Source: an uncultured Clostridia bacterium (GTDB taxonomy: Bacteria; Bacillota; Clostridia; Christensenellales; Pumilibacteraceae). Taken from it: a DNA stretch of 64,000 nt. Shown here piece after piece: positions 63,895-64,000 of the stretch. The notes under the pieces were generated by a model that was given only the letters and a program-made list of their open reading frames with translations, was not told the origin of the DNA and ran no database searches. The position numbers and the translations under genes were made by a program. Each line of letters starts with the position of its first letter. The stretch's first letter is position 1. The stretch covers positions 1 through 64,000 of the forward strand of contig CANQFK010000004.1 in NCBI GenBank assembly GCA_947598585.1, given 5' to 3'.

Positions 63895-64000
63895 TCATTT
63901 CTTTTTGTTCTTGTACTCGGTAAGGTAGTTGTTTATGGCTTCCTTTATGGCTTCCTCGGCGAGGACCGAACAGTGCAATTTTTGCGGAGGCAATCCGCCG
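63895..64000 (-). CDS. iscU: IscU/NifU-type Fe-S scaffold, C-terminal end (partial)
   Basis: The last 34 codons of a gene that runs off the right edge. The product ends GGLPPQKLHCSVLAEEAIKEAINNYL followed by a Lys-rich tail; the (K/Q)LHCSVLAE(E/D)A segment contains the third ligand cysteine of IscU/NifU scaffold proteins. The rest of an isc-type operon would lie to the right. Stop codon TGA at 63895-63897. Confidence 0.85.
   Translation of the reverse strand, partial: GGLPPQKLHCSVLAEEAIKEAINNYLTEYKNKKK

Noticed and set aside
1..64000. CRISPR arrays, tRNA or rRNA genes, transposases, prophage or integrase genes
   Set aside because: None seen on either strand; no regular repeat-spacer pattern, no tRNA-like GTTCRA arms in gaps, no mobile-element proteins.

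Overview
The window reads as chromosome from an anaerobic, spore-forming member of the Clostridia, probably an uncultured gut-type lineage. Evidence: an intact sigma-K gene with a hydrophobic pro-sequence, spoIVB and a dacF-type carboxypeptidase (endospore formation); the hydE-hydG-hydF maturation set for [FeFe]-hydrogenase (anaerobic life); and Firmicutes-type operons (ctsR-mcsA-mcsB-clpC, dprA-topA-trmFO-hslV-hslU, scpA-scpB, trmR with a U32 peptidase-family gene). The species cannot be named from sequence alone. Nearly all genes lie on the minus strand; only a HAD phosphatase, a GNAT-like protein and the NAD synthetase are on plus. There are no tRNAs, rRNAs, CRISPR arrays, transposases or prophage genes.

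Layout. 1-184: an interspersed-type intergenic repeat. 185-8453: type IV pilus motors PilT and PilB, then a hybrid histidine kinase, a free Hpt protein and a REC/HD-GYP/GGDEF protein. PilB carries the two 24-residue motifs of the MshEN c-di-GMP-binding domain, so this looks like a phosphorelay feeding a c-di-GMP-controlled pilus motor. 8454-9922: a structured-RNA candidate and a membrane-anchored protein with two Ig-like domains. 10213-14229: hydrogenase maturation operon (TM1266-type regulator, hydE, hydG, hydF) behind a consensus promoter, a palindrome at the start site and a terminator/antiterminator leader. 14455-18248: site-2 protease, scpA, scpB, a CmpB-like membrane protein and DegV. 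18350-20492: spoIVB and dacF. 20662-32786: membrane glycosyltransferase-like gene, comM, dprA, topA, trmFO, hslV, hslU, hisS, glyA.

33009-37467: an FtsX-type ABC exporter and a membrane protein built from three copies of a four-helix unit. 37696-39516: HAD and GNAT-like genes (plus strand). 39604-43188: rnj, trmR and a TrhP-type U32 gene (tRNA wobble-uridine modification and RNA turnover). 43264-48394: nucleotidyltransferase, YfbR-like HD protein, transketolase, phosphohexomutase. 48523-50148: NAD synthetase whose fused nitrilase domain has lost catalytic residues. 50210-50535: RNase P RNA. 50699-51382: sigK. 51537-54632: hpf-pgi-pgk. 54747-59073: the CtsR-controlled clpC operon with a perfect CtsR box. 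59301-62285: a fused ATPase/permease ABC protein. 62538-64000: two AT-rich lipoprotein genes in tandem, a small CxCxC membrane protein and the C-terminal end of an IscU-type scaffold gene that runs off the window.

Most genes are packed with 4-8 base overlaps or gaps under 30 bases, so the transcription units are long. Promoters, terminators and start choices below were read by eye against consensus sequences; they are predictions.
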